DNA of 64,000 nucleotides from Rheinheimera sp. (GCF_030690345.1 NZ_JAUYGV010000006.1:124001-188000); one strand, 5' to 3'. Numbered from the stretch's first letter, positions 55,101 to 63,333 are shown. Numbers and translations: made by a program. The notes: generated from the sequence alone by a model not told the origin.

Positions 55101-58100
55101 GAGCTAATGCCTATTACCGGCTCACGCGCTGTGGCCAGCGCCGGGCTCGATGCCGGCAATCAGGTTAAGTTGCCGCCCTTTGTGGTGGTACCCGGTAAGC
55201 CCGCCAATATGCACGTTAGCTTATCTTCCGACAGCGTGCATATGCGCGGACATCAACAAATCAACGTGCAGGTGAGTGTTAAAGATGCGCATGGTAATGC
55301 GGCTGCCGATGGCACTTCGGTCAGTTTTGCGCTGGAAGGGCACGCGGTACTAACACAAAGCGATGAAGGCACTCAGGGCGGGGTGGCTCACGCAGTGATT
55401 ATCGGCGGTAACCTGCCGGATAACGAAAGCGCGCTGATAGTGCGTGTAGCTGAGATGGAGCAGCGCCTGCCGTTTAGCGTTAAACCGCTGCAGGTGCAGC
55501 TGGATACTTATCCGCAGCAAATGCAGGCGCAGCAAAGTTATCCGGTAACGGCCACCGTAACCGATAGCGGCGGTGCTGCGGTGGGTGGTATCGATGTGAT
55601 GTTTGTCGCCTCTGCCGGCCGTTTTGCCAATGGCATGCTAACCACCGATGGCAGCGGGCGCGCCGAAGCCCGTTTGCACAGTGGTTTTCATAATATCGCT
55701 AATGTAGAAATCGTCGCCATGGTTGGCCCTATAGTGTCGCAAAGCGCTACCAGCAGTGTGCGGCCAGAGGGTGATAACTACGCGCAAACCCATGAAACGG
55801 TGGTAATAGGCGATGAGGCAGCCTCTGGTATAGCCGAATATGAGCGTTTCGACGGCTTGCGTATGGGTATACCGTTTGAAACCCGCGCCGAAGTACAACT
55901 GATAGGTAAAGCCGGCGATACGCTGCAATTAGAGTTGGGTAGCTTAAGCGACCCCAACCTGCAACCCATCGCCAGTTACAACATGTCAGACTTACATAAC
56001 GATGACGTTACCGAGCTAAATGGTTTGCATGGTGGTGTGGCCCGGCATATAACCTTAGTAGAGGACAACCCAACCCAAACCGGCAGCAGTTACCGTTTTG
56101 CCGCTCAGGCGTATTTAAACGTACTGGATGCCTGGGAAAGCAGCAGCATTAGCGTGCCAGCCAGCCCGCGTTTAAAACCGGCTAACAGCAGTGGTTTCAG
56201 GCTTGATATGAAGCTGGAGCAAGCCGGAGGCAGTATTTTCAGCCTCGAAGGCGGCGTGCAGCAGTTGCAGGTGTTGGAAAACGGCAGCCTGGAATACACG
56301 CTGTACACCAGTGCAGGCAAACAGACCGTAACGACCGAGCCACTGCAAAATGGCAAATGGTATACCGTAGCCGGGCGCTACAAAGATAACCGCCTCGAGC
56401 TTGAAGTAAGCGACCTGGGCCACTATCACACCGCGGCAACCGGCGGGCTGAAATACAGTATTAGCCAGCGCGGTTTAACCATTGGCGAAGGGCTTAGTGG
56501 CAACCTGTCGGCACTGAAGTTTTACAACTGGGACAGCGCGCCGCTGTTAACCTTTGCCGATGGCAGCACCCGTTTAAATCACACGCTGCAAAGTGTGGAA
56601 GACAGCATTGAAGTAGTAAGCACAGGTGCACTAAACCAAAATAGCGAACAACTGCAAATGCTGCGGGTGGGCTTTAGCGCCAACCAGCAGCAAAGTTTTG
56701 TTGGTGTGGTGAGTAAAGACTTCTTCAGTGAAATGATGGTGTTTTACGCCGAAACCAATAAGCCAGACGGTTACCCCGACTATGGCGCCTACAACCAGCG
56801 CTATACGCCGTTCCCGTTTATTGGTGTGGCAAACGCCTGGGGCTGGGATTACCTGATGGAAAAAGCCGGCAGTGTGCTTATTGCCGCTATTGGCTTAGCT
56901 ATTCCGTATCAGGAAGCGATAGCGCTGTATAAACAAATCCGCGCGCTGGCCAAGGGCGAAGATGTGGATTATATGGACATGACGCTTAATGCACTTGCCG
57001 TTATTTCGGTCGTGCCGGGCGCACAGTTGCTGCGGCCGTTATCGAAGGGCCTGAAAGCCTTCTTGCCGACACTGCGCGCTAACCGCAAGTTCTTCAAAGC
57101 CATCGGCGGTGTTTTAAGCAAAATTGGCGACGATGTATTAAACCGGCGTTTTGATACAGTGATGACGTTATTGCCGTTTTTACTGGTGATTGGCGAAATG
57201 GTCGCCGACAGCGAAGCACGCGAGGGGGCGATGCTAATGTTTAGCTCCATCGCCAGTGCCGATGATATTTTAGCCTGGGCCGAATATTTCAGCCTGCCCG
57301 CCGACGGCTGGGACGGCGACGGCGAACCGCCAAAGGTAGATACCGACGGCACTGCAGCAGTAAGCCCGCACTTTGCCTATCCGTTTATGGGGCAGGCGTA
57401 TGCGGCGAAGAAGTTGTCGCCGAACCGCGTTCGTGGTTTAGCTGTTGGCAAAGCGCTGCTAACCGTAGTAAGAAGAATACCCGGTATTGCGAATAATCCT
57501 GGCGCAGTTGCTCAGGCAATAAAAGGTTTGTCTAAAGGTGCAAAAGGAGCTCAAAATTTAACGATGCGCAAAATTATTCACAGCAATTTTGCGATGCTGG
57601 CGGCTGTTAAAGTGACGAATAATTTGCGCGGCGATGTCAGAGCGCTAATTGTAGGCCGCCCCGATCAAAGAGTTCGGCCTGAATTGATACTGGCTTCCAT
57701 TTTGTATCTTGAACTAAACCGAGACGAGCTGTTTGCCGGCTCGCCGGAGCGGGATAAAAGTTTAAACGCCATGCTTAGTGTTTATTCCAAGCTATTTGTA
57801 AAACGCACTGACGAGTTTGGTGAAAAGCAGTATCACGGCGCCGCATTTCATTTATTAATGCTGGCGTTTTATCAGATGCAAAGTCAATTCGATGGTATGC
57901 CGAAGGCTAAGGCGATTGAGTCAATTCAGAGGATGGATTACGAGTCGGGTTTCAAATATCAACGCACAGTGGACATTCTGCTTGAAGCTGCTGGCGAGAA
58001 AACTATTGTTGAATTGAAGTCCTTTAAAGATTCATACGTGAATAAAGCTAGCCATAAAATTTGGAGTGGTAACAGTTCCGATAATAGGGCCCACTTGCAC

Positions 58101-58457
58101 AAAGAGTTTTTCACCGATGTGCTGCATTCTCATGATGTGAATGCAGGTGATATAAAAATGCAGTGGCGCTTTCAAACCTTTGTCAGTAAAAATAAGGTAG
58201 CGCGGGGGCCGAAGGCAAATCAAATTCCGCCTTTAGTTAAACATCTGTGCCAGACGGCAACAGGTATTTCCAACAATGAGATTAAAGATAGAACAGGCTT
58301 AACCAAGACTGCTTTAGAAAGCAGCTGTGAACAGAACAGTAATGTAGCCTTGCAAAGTATGCGAACCTTAACACGAGACTTTATCCGAAACGGTTTATTT
58401 ATGCAGATTGATGAAGAGAAACTGCAAGAGCTGTTAAATGACCTTGCTTCAGAGTGA
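52182..58457 (+). CDS. Exported polymorphic-toxin-like protein with C-terminal PD-(D/E)XK nuclease signature
   Basis: 2,091 aa. Signal peptide of about 24 residues ends AHA-WG. Visible parts: an N-terminal unknown region with a regulatory-like strand (TNTDQDGKFFVRY, about 240) and one calcium-type loop DFDGDGKFEY (about 380); two Big_1/invasin-like units (1008-1097, 1107-1196); a LamG-like domain (about 1305-1465); a hydrophobic pre-toxin-like segment (about 1547-1696, with IPYQEAIALYKQIRALAKGE and ISVVPGAQLLRPLSKGLKAF). The tip, from about 1750, has RTVDILLE-x8-VELKSF. Asp1931, Glu1944 and Lys1946 form the D-x12-ExK pattern of PD-(D/E)XK nucleases. DNA from about 57420 on is visibly more AT-rich than before, as expected for an exchanged toxin tip. 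The following gene starts within it. Toxin function is inferred; no RHS, VgrG, PAAR, LXG or two-partner secretion motif is present. Confidence 0.82.
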   Translation: MKTSFYFAVVYLLSLLLSLPAHAWGWLDIWKFQHGHVLARGLVMDDNGQLQYVEYAEDGTLVEGWSHNASADNPAYVLPAAEVDASRQMLSQVQEEYQGQARLMTAEEFNSAQFKTVSGAAIPGFSLPRTYKSVLVKPQNRLLSPNDNPVLLLAKFNLKSVSSPSGSIRSMLFDRGGNLIHQSPYNIAFKSAYYEGQDLTDPQKAQIPSTFVRLNDKKKYAPVNAALVEVETGYVPGITNTDQDGKFFVRYAHVPCPCFDFHYDFWLTMKYYYSQFTSTGVRPVFSYGMKQVYDSCIGYDACPFDLSLGGQMARVAVIGILAAAPTPAVPPMNFYVDTGFIAGAGLLQNPDGAVGIGGATQYVYKAPDLTPTTQTKYDFDGDGKFEYSLLGNLVEGQFVCVESGADAEYQGVYFSSLHSTVQHSCADSDPELTQPDVLRLADTAPDFSPQGLVGQIATADLQDTDIFVFRESTGMLITRRQGITAGELANNSSYYGVDGDAFNYQIMIRAPAATAFHASYRGEEGFAKFQSAAMMNPELHRRAADHLKPSEAIKIVLLNRKTGYIGTKRTSYANIYSNSVISFPINNIIMQPPNLKISVERRFSVQEGMSKDDPRNHLIAYESSAMSNDDMLVLTTEWYDADGTPLPDALADYGFTGRLARVAGPGQLTTGGQLGHFAIRPGKHIEHIRLQDDALPADHYYVQVSGQPSHQSPDFSGSGAGNGPLAQRPSHYVPFLVPVLDEAVTLEQAWLYKKLKEQGQANDIPKPEPVYRWVYRPELQFSTYQLKVQDILREQSDGLSSSLYGNSVPMIATSDNLVRLMYGLLQSNQQALAFLGAGQQLVFALGEHEIKVRMGDGQQLIFDKLEHLASLDVADFVTLRLYNNNDPTNVLWEYAFETLAADTRTAGGDNIDEDGTYYVSADEPVVPLQAVILGYANRENKQPLNVSWTAEGAGAISNVDLQYKEQGVFPADIELMPITGSRAVASAGLDAGNQVKLPPFVVVPGKPANMHVSLSSDSVHMRGHQQINVQVSVKDAHGNAAADGTSVSFALEGHAVLTQSDEGTQGGVAHAVIIGGNLPDNESALIVRVAEMEQRLPFSVKPLQVQLDTYPQQMQAQQSYPVTATVTDSGGAAVGGIDVMFVASAGRFANGMLTTDGSGRAEARLHSGFHNIANVEIVAMVGPIVSQSATSSVRPEGDNYAQTHETVVIGDEAASGIAEYERFDGLRMGIPFETRAEVQLIGKAGDTLQLELGSLSDPNLQPIASYNMSDLHNDDVTELNGLHGGVARHITLVEDNPTQTGSSYRFAAQAYLNVLDAWESSSISVPASPRLKPANSSGFRLDMKLEQAGGSIFSLEGGVQQLQVLENGSLEYTLYTSAGKQTVTTEPLQNGKWYTVAGRYKDNRLELEVSDLGHYHTAATGGLKYSISQRGLTIGEGLSGNLSALKFYNWDSAPLLTFADGSTRLNHTLQSVEDSIEVVSTGALNQNSEQLQMLRVGFSANQQQSFVGVVSKDFFSEMMVFYAETNKPDGYPDYGAYNQRYTPFPFIGVANAWGWDYLMEKAGSVLIAAIGLAIPYQEAIALYKQIRALAKGEDVDYMDMTLNALAVISVVPGAQLLRPLSKGLKAFLPTLRANRKFFKAIGGVLSKIGDDVLNRRFDTVMTLLPFLLVIGEMVADSEAREGAMLMFSSIASADDILAWAEYFSLPADGWDGDGEPPKVDTDGTAAVSPHFAYPFMGQAYAAKKLSPNRVRGLAVGKALLTVVRRIPGIANNPGAVAQAIKGLSKGAKGAQNLTMRKIIHSNFAMLAAVKVTNNLRGDVRALIVGRPDQRVRPELILASILYLELNRDELFAGSPERDKSLNAMLSVYSKLFVKRTDEFGEKQYHGAAFHLLMLAFYQMQSQFDGMPKAKAIESIQRMDYESGFKYQRTVDILLEAAGEKTIVELKSFKDSYVNKASHKIWSGNSSDNRAHLHKEFFTDVLHSHDVNAGDIKMQWRFQTFVSKNKVARGPKANQIPPLVKHLCQTATGISNNEIKDRTGLTKTALESSCEQNSNVALQSMRTLTRDFIRNGLFMQIDEEKLQELLNDLASE

Positions 58458-59886
58458 TAAAAATATGCCGGATATAAATAACTACTGGCTTGTTGATGAC
58501 AAAAACTGGTTAGCACAACGCAAAGCGAGCTGGGATGCCTTAAAGGCGACCATCAAACACCATTACTCCGATGACTTCAAAAGTAAAACGTTGAAGGCTG
58601 CTGAGCGTTATTTTATCCGCGGTGAGGTGATAGCAGATGATTACGATGAACCATTAATAGATTGGTTTTTCCAAATTGCATGGCACCCAAGCGATGATGA
58701 GCAAGTGTGGCTGGCATGGCTACTGCAGTCTTGCCGGCAATTTGATCCTAAAGTGCTATCGAGCTTTTGGACCACCACTTTTTTTAATACCGCCATTATC
58801 AGGCCGGAAAAGAGCGATGTGGGTAACTCGTTATTTGTCGGACGAGAGCAGCATCTGGTTAGTTTTTTATTTGAAAACGAACAGCTTGAGGAGAAACTGA
58901 CAGGTTATGCGCTTGGAGAGCTGCGAAAGCAAATTATCTTGAAGCTGATAAAAGATGCTGCTGATCTTATCAAAAAGTTTAGTTTAGGTTTGCCAGCGCC
59001 CGAGAATGGTAGTTGTTATTTTGCCAGCCTGCCGGTTCATGCTTTAAGTCACGCGCACAACATATACAGCTCAACACTGTATCTGGAAGCACAAAAGAAG
59101 AACTGGCGGTATTGGCAAATCCAACTAGACACTAATGCCGAAGTGTATGCAAACCTACAACGCTACACAGCACAGCAGCAACAAGTGGTTGAAACATGGG
59201 TAGCGCAAATAGAACAAAGTGCCCCAGAGTGGCAGGCGGCTTGGCGTGAGGCGAAAAAGGCCGCGCTTGCATTAGCTGAATCTGTAACAGAGTCAGCCGC
59301 TGAGTCCGATAGCGCTGCTATTGCTGAAGTTGCCGTCGCTGAAATACCACCACAGCGCAAGGCCGGGAAGCCAAGCGCTGATGACCTCAAGATACAAGCG
59401 TTGAAAACCCGGCTGATGGGTATGGGGTGCCCCGCATCAGTGCAAGCTGTAGACAATACCTATCCGGATGTACTGGAGGCCGCCGCTGCGGGTAAAACGT
59501 TTTTCCCTTTAACCTCAATTAATGAAAATGATGGCGACGTCGAGCCGCCCTATACCAACATGTTGCAACCATTGCGACTGTTATGCGAATGGCGCGGTGG
59601 ACACGAAGTTAGTTACCGCTGCAAAAATGACAAGGTATTGATACTTCTTGATGGCGAGCCATTTGCCAAGGTGGATTTGACCGATGAATTTGATATAGGT
59701 GTGCTCCGGTTTGCTGCAGATGTTGTTGCACTGGCGCAACAGTGGTTTACGGGGCAGGTGTTTTGCAGCTTGCGAAGTGTTTATATATTACCTGCTGATC
59801 TGGTGCAGCACCTCGAGCAAGACTTTGCCGATATCAACGACGGCTTAGATTATTATGCCAAACAGCTAGCGGAAGAAAGTGAATAG
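58438..59886 (+). CDS. Cytosolic two-domain protein, candidate immunity to the upstream nuclease tip
   Basis: 482 aa, no signal peptide or membrane segment. The first 270 residues are rich in Trp and aromatic residues and mostly helical (NYWLVDDKNWLAQRKASWDALK; DEPLIDWFFQIAWHPSDDEQVWLAWLL). A low-complexity Ala/Glu/Ser linker (about 275-318) leads to a second domain with mixed strands and helices (QPLRLLCEWRGGHEVSYRC, KVLILLDGEPFAKVDL). I recognise no family. It starts 20 nt inside the toxin-like gene (ATG 58438 after AAGAG); an ATG at 58465, 8 nt after the toxin stop, is an alternative. The DNA is AT-rich like the toxin tip. Position directly after a nuclease tip and cytosolic location suggest immunity, but 482 residues is long for that, and an accessory or second-effector role is possible. 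Confidence 0.8.
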   Translation: MTLLQSDKNMPDINNYWLVDDKNWLAQRKASWDALKATIKHHYSDDFKSKTLKAAERYFIRGEVIADDYDEPLIDWFFQIAWHPSDDEQVWLAWLLQSCRQFDPKVLSSFWTTTFFNTAIIRPEKSDVGNSLFVGREQHLVSFLFENEQLEEKLTGYALGELRKQIILKLIKDAADLIKKFSLGLPAPENGSCYFASLPVHALSHAHNIYSSTLYLEAQKKNWRYWQIQLDTNAEVYANLQRYTAQQQQVVETWVAQIEQSAPEWQAAWREAKKAALALAESVTESAAESDSAAIAEVAVAEIPPQRKAGKPSADDLKIQALKTRLMGMGCPASVQAVDNTYPDVLEAAAAGKTFFPLTSINENDGDVEPPYTNMLQPLRLLCEWRGGHEVSYRCKNDKVLILLDGEPFAKVDLTDEFDIGVLRFAADVVALAQQWFTGQVFCSLRSVYILPADLVQHLEQDFADINDGLDYYAKQLAEESE

Positions 59887-59945
59887 AATTAACGCTGCGT
59901 TTAGTAGATAGACATCCTGCCTCCTGTGCTTGAAGAGCGTTTTGT

Positions 59946-60131
59946 ATGACGATTTACGCATTTCTGGCGCTGGCTGCGGCGATGTGCACTGTGGGTGTAA
60001 CCATAGGCAGGGCTGAGGCTGGCGGCGTTGCTGAGCCGTCTGAGCGTATGCGCTTACCCTTGATATCACTGGGCTTTTCTGCGGGGCTACTTAGCCTGCT
60101 AACTGGTTTGGCGCGTAAACGCCTTACTTAA
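59946..60131 (+). CDS. Small predicted membrane protein, unknown
   Basis: 61 aa. Two hydrophobic stretches (AFLALAAAMCTVGVTIG and ISLGFSAGLLSLLTGL) separated by a short polar loop suggest a two-span inner-membrane protein. A weak GAAG lies 10 nt before the ATG. The stop codon overlaps the end of convergent greB by 4 nt. No family is recognised. The pattern is protein-like rather than random, yet the gene could be spurious. It sits at the right border of the 52-kb block. Confidence 0.5.
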   Translation: MTIYAFLALAAAMCTVGVTIGRAEAGGVAEPSERMRLPLISLGFSAGLLSLLTGLARKRLT

Positions 60132-60610
60132 TCAGCTGCTACAGCGTAGCGAATGCTGTTGATAAACCACAATTTACTACCGGACGGTGTCGGCACCAGT
60201 GCTTCGTCATCTACGGCTTTTTTCAACAGCGCCCGTGCCATCGGTGAGTCGATAGAGATGTAATCTTTGCGGCCGTAGATTTCATCCGGCCCGACGATAC
60301 GAAATGTCAGCTGTTCGCCTTGTTCGTTCTCAATTTCCACCCGTGCGCCAAAAAATACCCGGCCATCTTGCTGCGGTGAATAATCGACAATTTTCAGCAC
60401 CTCCAGCCGTTTGCGTAAAAAACGAATGCGGCGATCGGTTTCGCGCAGCAGCTTTTTATTATATTGATAATCGGCATTCTCACTGCGATCGCCAAGGCTG
60501 GCGGCCCAGGCGACTTTAGCGGTGACATCGGGGCGTTTTTCACGCCATAAATAGTTCAGTTCTTGCTGCAGGGCTTCAAAGCCTTCGCGGGTAATTAAAT
60601 CGGTGCGCAT
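60128..60610 (-). CDS. greB: Transcription elongation factor GreB
   Basis: 160 aa, as in E. coli. The N-terminal coiled coil holds the acidic tip LGDRSENADYQYNKK with Asp41 and Glu44, which enter the RNA polymerase secondary channel and trigger cleavage of backtracked RNA. The C-terminal FKBP-like domain has FGARVEIENEQGEQLTFRIVG and ISIDSPMARALLKK. The wording at FFGARV and the size favour GreB over GreA. The gene lies upstream of and divergent from ompR with one small lipoprotein gene between, and in E. coli it is directly followed by yhgF (tex). Confidence 0.96.
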   Translation of the reverse strand: MRTDLITREGFEALQQELNYLWREKRPDVTAKVAWAASLGDRSENADYQYNKKLLRETDRRIRFLRKRLEVLKIVDYSPQQDGRVFFGARVEIENEQGEQLTFRIVGPDEIYGRKDYISIDSPMARALLKKAVDDEALVPTPSGSKLWFINSIRYAVAAD

Positions 60611-60868
60611 CTTTTACAGGGCTATATCAGGGTGAATTCCGGCCTGAATGGTAGCAGTTTTTACGTAGTTACTGCTATGTAGCCGTCATAAGTTTGACGA
60701 CTTCGTTACCGGGTTAAGGCTGCTTAAATAATTAAATTGAATAAAATCAACTAATTAAAAAATTTATGAAATATTTCAGCACTGTCATTTAGGTGTAACA
60801 AAAATATGCTAGCCCACGGGGCCGCTCCTGGCTATAGTTGGTTTACCAGATAAAAGAGGTAACAGCGC

Positions 60869-61075
60869 ATGAAAACAAAATTATTTAGCCTGGCGGCGTC
60901 ACTGCTGATTGTTGCACTGGCCGGCTGTTCAACCGCGCCGGCAAAATATACTTACGTAGTTGACCCGGATTTAACCGAACAAGCTGACAACCTTACCCGC
61001 ACCAGTGCCCATAACGGCCACGTAGTGTGGGTAAATCCGCCGATGAAACGGGTACCGGTAAGCGAACAAAAATAA
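60869..61075 (+). CDS. Small conserved-type outer-membrane lipoprotein
   Basis: 68 aa. Signal peptide with lipobox LAGC (Cys20) and Ser at +2, so it probably goes to the outer membrane. The mature part is only 49 residues and contains KYTYVVDPDLTEQ and VVWVNPPMKRV, which resemble small lipoproteins seen in related gammaproteobacteria; function unknown. Ribosome site GAGGT at 60856-60860, 8 nt before the ATG. It stands alone, with a TATAGT box at 60833 as a possible -10 and a terminator right after it. Confidence 0.87.
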   Translation: MKTKLFSLAASLLIVALAGCSTAPAKYTYVVDPDLTEQADNLTRTSAHNGHVVWVNPPMKRVPVSEQK

Positions 61076-61099
61076 ACTGACAAACTTTGTAACATAAAG

Positions 61100-61132
61100 A
61101 ACTGCCGTGGTTTTTCGCCAAGGCAGTTTTTT
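61100..61132 (+). terminator. Rho-independent terminator after the small lipoprotein gene
   Basis: AACTGCC (61100-61106) pairs with GGCAGTT (61122-61128). After one mismatch, TGG (61108-61110) pairs with CCA (61118-61120), with loop TTTTTCG. The T-run begins in the end of the stem and reaches 61132. It separates the lipoprotein gene from ompR, which therefore needs its own promoter within about 40 bp or depends on read-through. Confidence 0.88.
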
Positions 61133-61168
61133 CGTTTATAGTGGAGCAAATATTATGGAGACTTCACT

Positions 61169-61894
61169 ATGGCCGGTTCAGAAACGCCGAAAATTCTGGT
61201 TGTAGACGACGATATGCGCTTACGCGCTTTGCTGGAACGTTACCTGGTTGAGCAAGGCTATATAGTACGCAGCGTAGCGAATTATGAGCAAATGCAACGT
61301 CTGATGGAGCGGGAAAACTTCCATCTGGTGGTGCTGGATTTAATGCTGCCCGGTGAAGACGGTTTATCTATCTGCCGCCGGCTGCGCCAGCAGGAAAATG
61401 AAATCCCGATTATTATGCTTACCGCCAAGGGTGACGAAGTCGACCGTATTATCGGCCTGGAAATGGGCGCCGATGACTACCTGCCCAAACCCTTTAACCC
61501 GCGCGAGCTGCTGGCGCGCATTCGCGCCGTAATGCGGCGCAAAAGCAAGGAGTTACCCGGAGCGCCCAGCCAGGCGGAAAGCATGGTGGAATTTGGCCCG
61601 TTTAAATTTAACCTCGCCACGCGCGAGATGCGTAAGGGCGATGAACTGTTGCCGTTAACCAGTGGCGAATATGCGGTGTTAAAAGTGCTGGTAAGCCATC
61701 CGCGTGAACCGTTATCACGCGATAAGCTGATGAACCAGGCGCGTGGCCGCGATTACTCCGCCATGGAGCGCAGTATCGACGTGCAGGTCTCGCGCTTGCG
61801 CCGTATGCTGGAAGATGACGCCGCTAACCCGCGCTACATTCAAACGGTGTGGGGCCTCGGTTATGTGTTTGTGCCGGATGGCAGTGTGACGTAG
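61169..61894 (+). CDS. ompR: OmpR-type two-component response regulator
   Basis: 241 aa. Receiver domain with the acidic pocket VVDDD (12-15), phospho-acceptor Asp57 in VVLDLMLPGEDG, and Lys in YLPKPFNPREL. The C-terminal winged helix (about 135-236) has LTSGEYAVLKVLV and RSIDVQVSRLRRMLEDD. These match OmpR closely; the regulator controls porins and osmotic response, and often surface structures. Ribosome site GGAG at 61157-61160, 8 nt before the ATG. The stop is directly followed by the envZ start, so the two form one operon. Confidence 0.95.
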   Translation: MAGSETPKILVVDDDMRLRALLERYLVEQGYIVRSVANYEQMQRLMERENFHLVVLDLMLPGEDGLSICRRLRQQENEIPIIMLTAKGDEVDRIIGLEMGADDYLPKPFNPRELLARIRAVMRRKSKELPGAPSQAESMVEFGPFKFNLATREMRKGDELLPLTSGEYAVLKVLVSHPREPLSRDKLMNQARGRDYSAMERSIDVQVSRLRRMLEDDAANPRYIQTVWGLGYVFVPDGSVT

Positions 61895-63199
61895 ATGCGC
61901 TGTTTTCCGCGCAGTGCCTTTGGCCAAACCGTATTCCTGATTGGCTTGTTGTTACTGATCAACCAACTGGTGTCCTACCTGTCGGTGGCGTTTTATGTGA
62001 TAAAACCCACCACCCAACAAATTAACCACCTGATTGCCAAGCAAATTAAAGTGGTGTTTATTGATGTCGGCCATCAGCAATCGGTGCTATCAACCGAGCT
62101 GACAGAGCGTTTTCAGCAGGCCACCGGCATTGAGGTTTATACTGAACAGCAAGCATTGCAGCAGGGGCTGGCAGAGGCCAGTTATTATGCTTATTTTTCT
62201 GATTTAATGTCACGTGAGCTGGGCGGCGAAGCTGAAGTGCGGGTGGCGCAGGGCGCTACCTATGCCTTTTGGGTGCGGCCGCCACAAGCGCCACAGTATT
62301 GGGTAAAGGTGCCGCTAACCGGGCTGGATGAAACTGACTTTTCGCCGCTGACCTTTTACCTGCTGTTAATTGGTGTGCTCAGCGTTAGCGGCGGTTGGCT
62401 GTTTGCCAGGCAGCTAAACCGGCCTTTGAAAAGCTTACAGCAAGCTGCATTACAGGTAGGCCGCGGCGAATTTCCGCCGCCACTGGCTGAACATAAAGGC
62501 TCAACCGAAATTATTGCGGTAACCAAAGCCTTTAATTATATGGCGCGCGGTATCCGGCAATTAGAGCAAGACCGGGCCTTATTAATGGCCGGGGTATCGC
62601 ACGACTTGCGCACACCGCTTACGCGAATCCGCTTAGCGTCTGAAATGATGCAGGAGCCGGATAACTGGATCCGTGACGGCATTATTAATGATATTGATGA
62701 TATGAACGCCATTATCGACCAGTTTATTGACTACCTGCGTCATCATAAAGAAGAACCCGGCCAAAAAGAAAACCTGAATATTTTAGTTCAAGAGCTGATG
62801 CAGGCCGAACATTTACAGCAGCGGCATATTTCTGCTGATTTGGCAGAAAACCTGCCGGACACTATATTGCGGCGTATCGCTATTAAACGCTTATTAAATA
62901 ACTTGCTGGAAAACGCACTGCGTTACAGTGACGGCGATATTGAAATTTCCACCGGCTTTGAGCGTAACCGTAAGCGTATTTACCTGCAAATTCGTGACCA
63001 TGGCCCGGGCATTCCGGATGATCAGATGAAAGCCATGTTTGAACCCTTCACTCAGGGCGATGTTGCCCGCGGCAGCGGCGGCTCAGGCTTAGGCCTTGCC
63101 ATTATCAAGAAAATTGTCGATATGCATCATGGTGATATTACTTTGCACAACCACGCCTATGGTGGATTGGTTGTAACAGTGTATTTGCCGGTGCGTTAA
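61895..63199 (+). CDS. envZ: EnvZ-type osmosensor histidine kinase
   Basis: 434 aa. First membrane segment about 12-36, periplasmic sensor about 37-150, second membrane segment about 150-170, HAMP about 171-225. The dimerisation domain holds His236 in [17 protein letters not shown]. The ATPase domain has the N box [22 protein letters not shown] and [12 protein letters not shown]. It phosphorylates and dephosphorylates OmpR. The ATG at 61895 touches the ompR stop with no gap, so translation is coupled. The tail ends with the usual VVTVYLPVR. Confidence 0.95.
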   Translation: MRCFPRSAFGQTVFLIGLLLLINQLVSYLSVAFYVIKPTTQQINHLIAKQIKVVFIDVGHQQSVLSTELTERFQQATGIEVYTEQQALQQGLAEASYYAYFSDLMSRELGGEAEVRVAQGATYAFWVRPPQAPQYWVKVPLTGLDETDFSPLTFYLLLIGVLSVSGGWLFARQLNRPLKSLQQAALQVGRGEFPPPLAEHKGSTEIIAVTKAFNYMARGIRQLEQDRALLMAGVSHDLRTPLTRIRLASEMMQEPDNWIRDGIINDIDDMNAIIDQFIDYLRHHKEEPGQKENLNILVQELMQAEHLQQRHISADLAENLPDTILRRIAIKRLLNNLLENALRYSDGDIEISTGFERNRKRIYLQIRDHGPGIPDDQMKAMFEPFTQGDVARGSGGSGLGLAIIKKIVDMHHGDITLHNHAYGGLVVTVYLPVR

Positions 63200-63333
63200 C
63201 ACACTTCGTTGTTGTGTTATGTCCAATGCAGCTTGCTACACGGTTGAACAACAATTGTTACCACTATTTTAAACGTAAAGTTGCAGTCTTAGTTATATAT
63301 TAAGGTTGCTCTGTCAGAAAAATTTACTTTCAA

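Noticed and set aside
52182..58457. Assignment of the toxin-like protein to CDI, RHS, type VI or LXG systems
   Set aside because: There is no haemagglutinin TPS domain, YD repeat, PAAR, VgrG, LXG or ESPR signal, and no CdiB-like partner gene.
7399..60130. Direct repeats or an integrase marking the borders of the 52-kb block
   Set aside because: Reading both borders I found no matching repeats, tRNA end, integrase or transposase; the insertion claim rests on gene order alone.
63197..63219. TAACACA/TGTGTTA inverted repeat at the envZ stop as a terminator
   Set aside because: The 7-bp AT-rich stem has a 9-base loop and no T-run after it; it may be chance.
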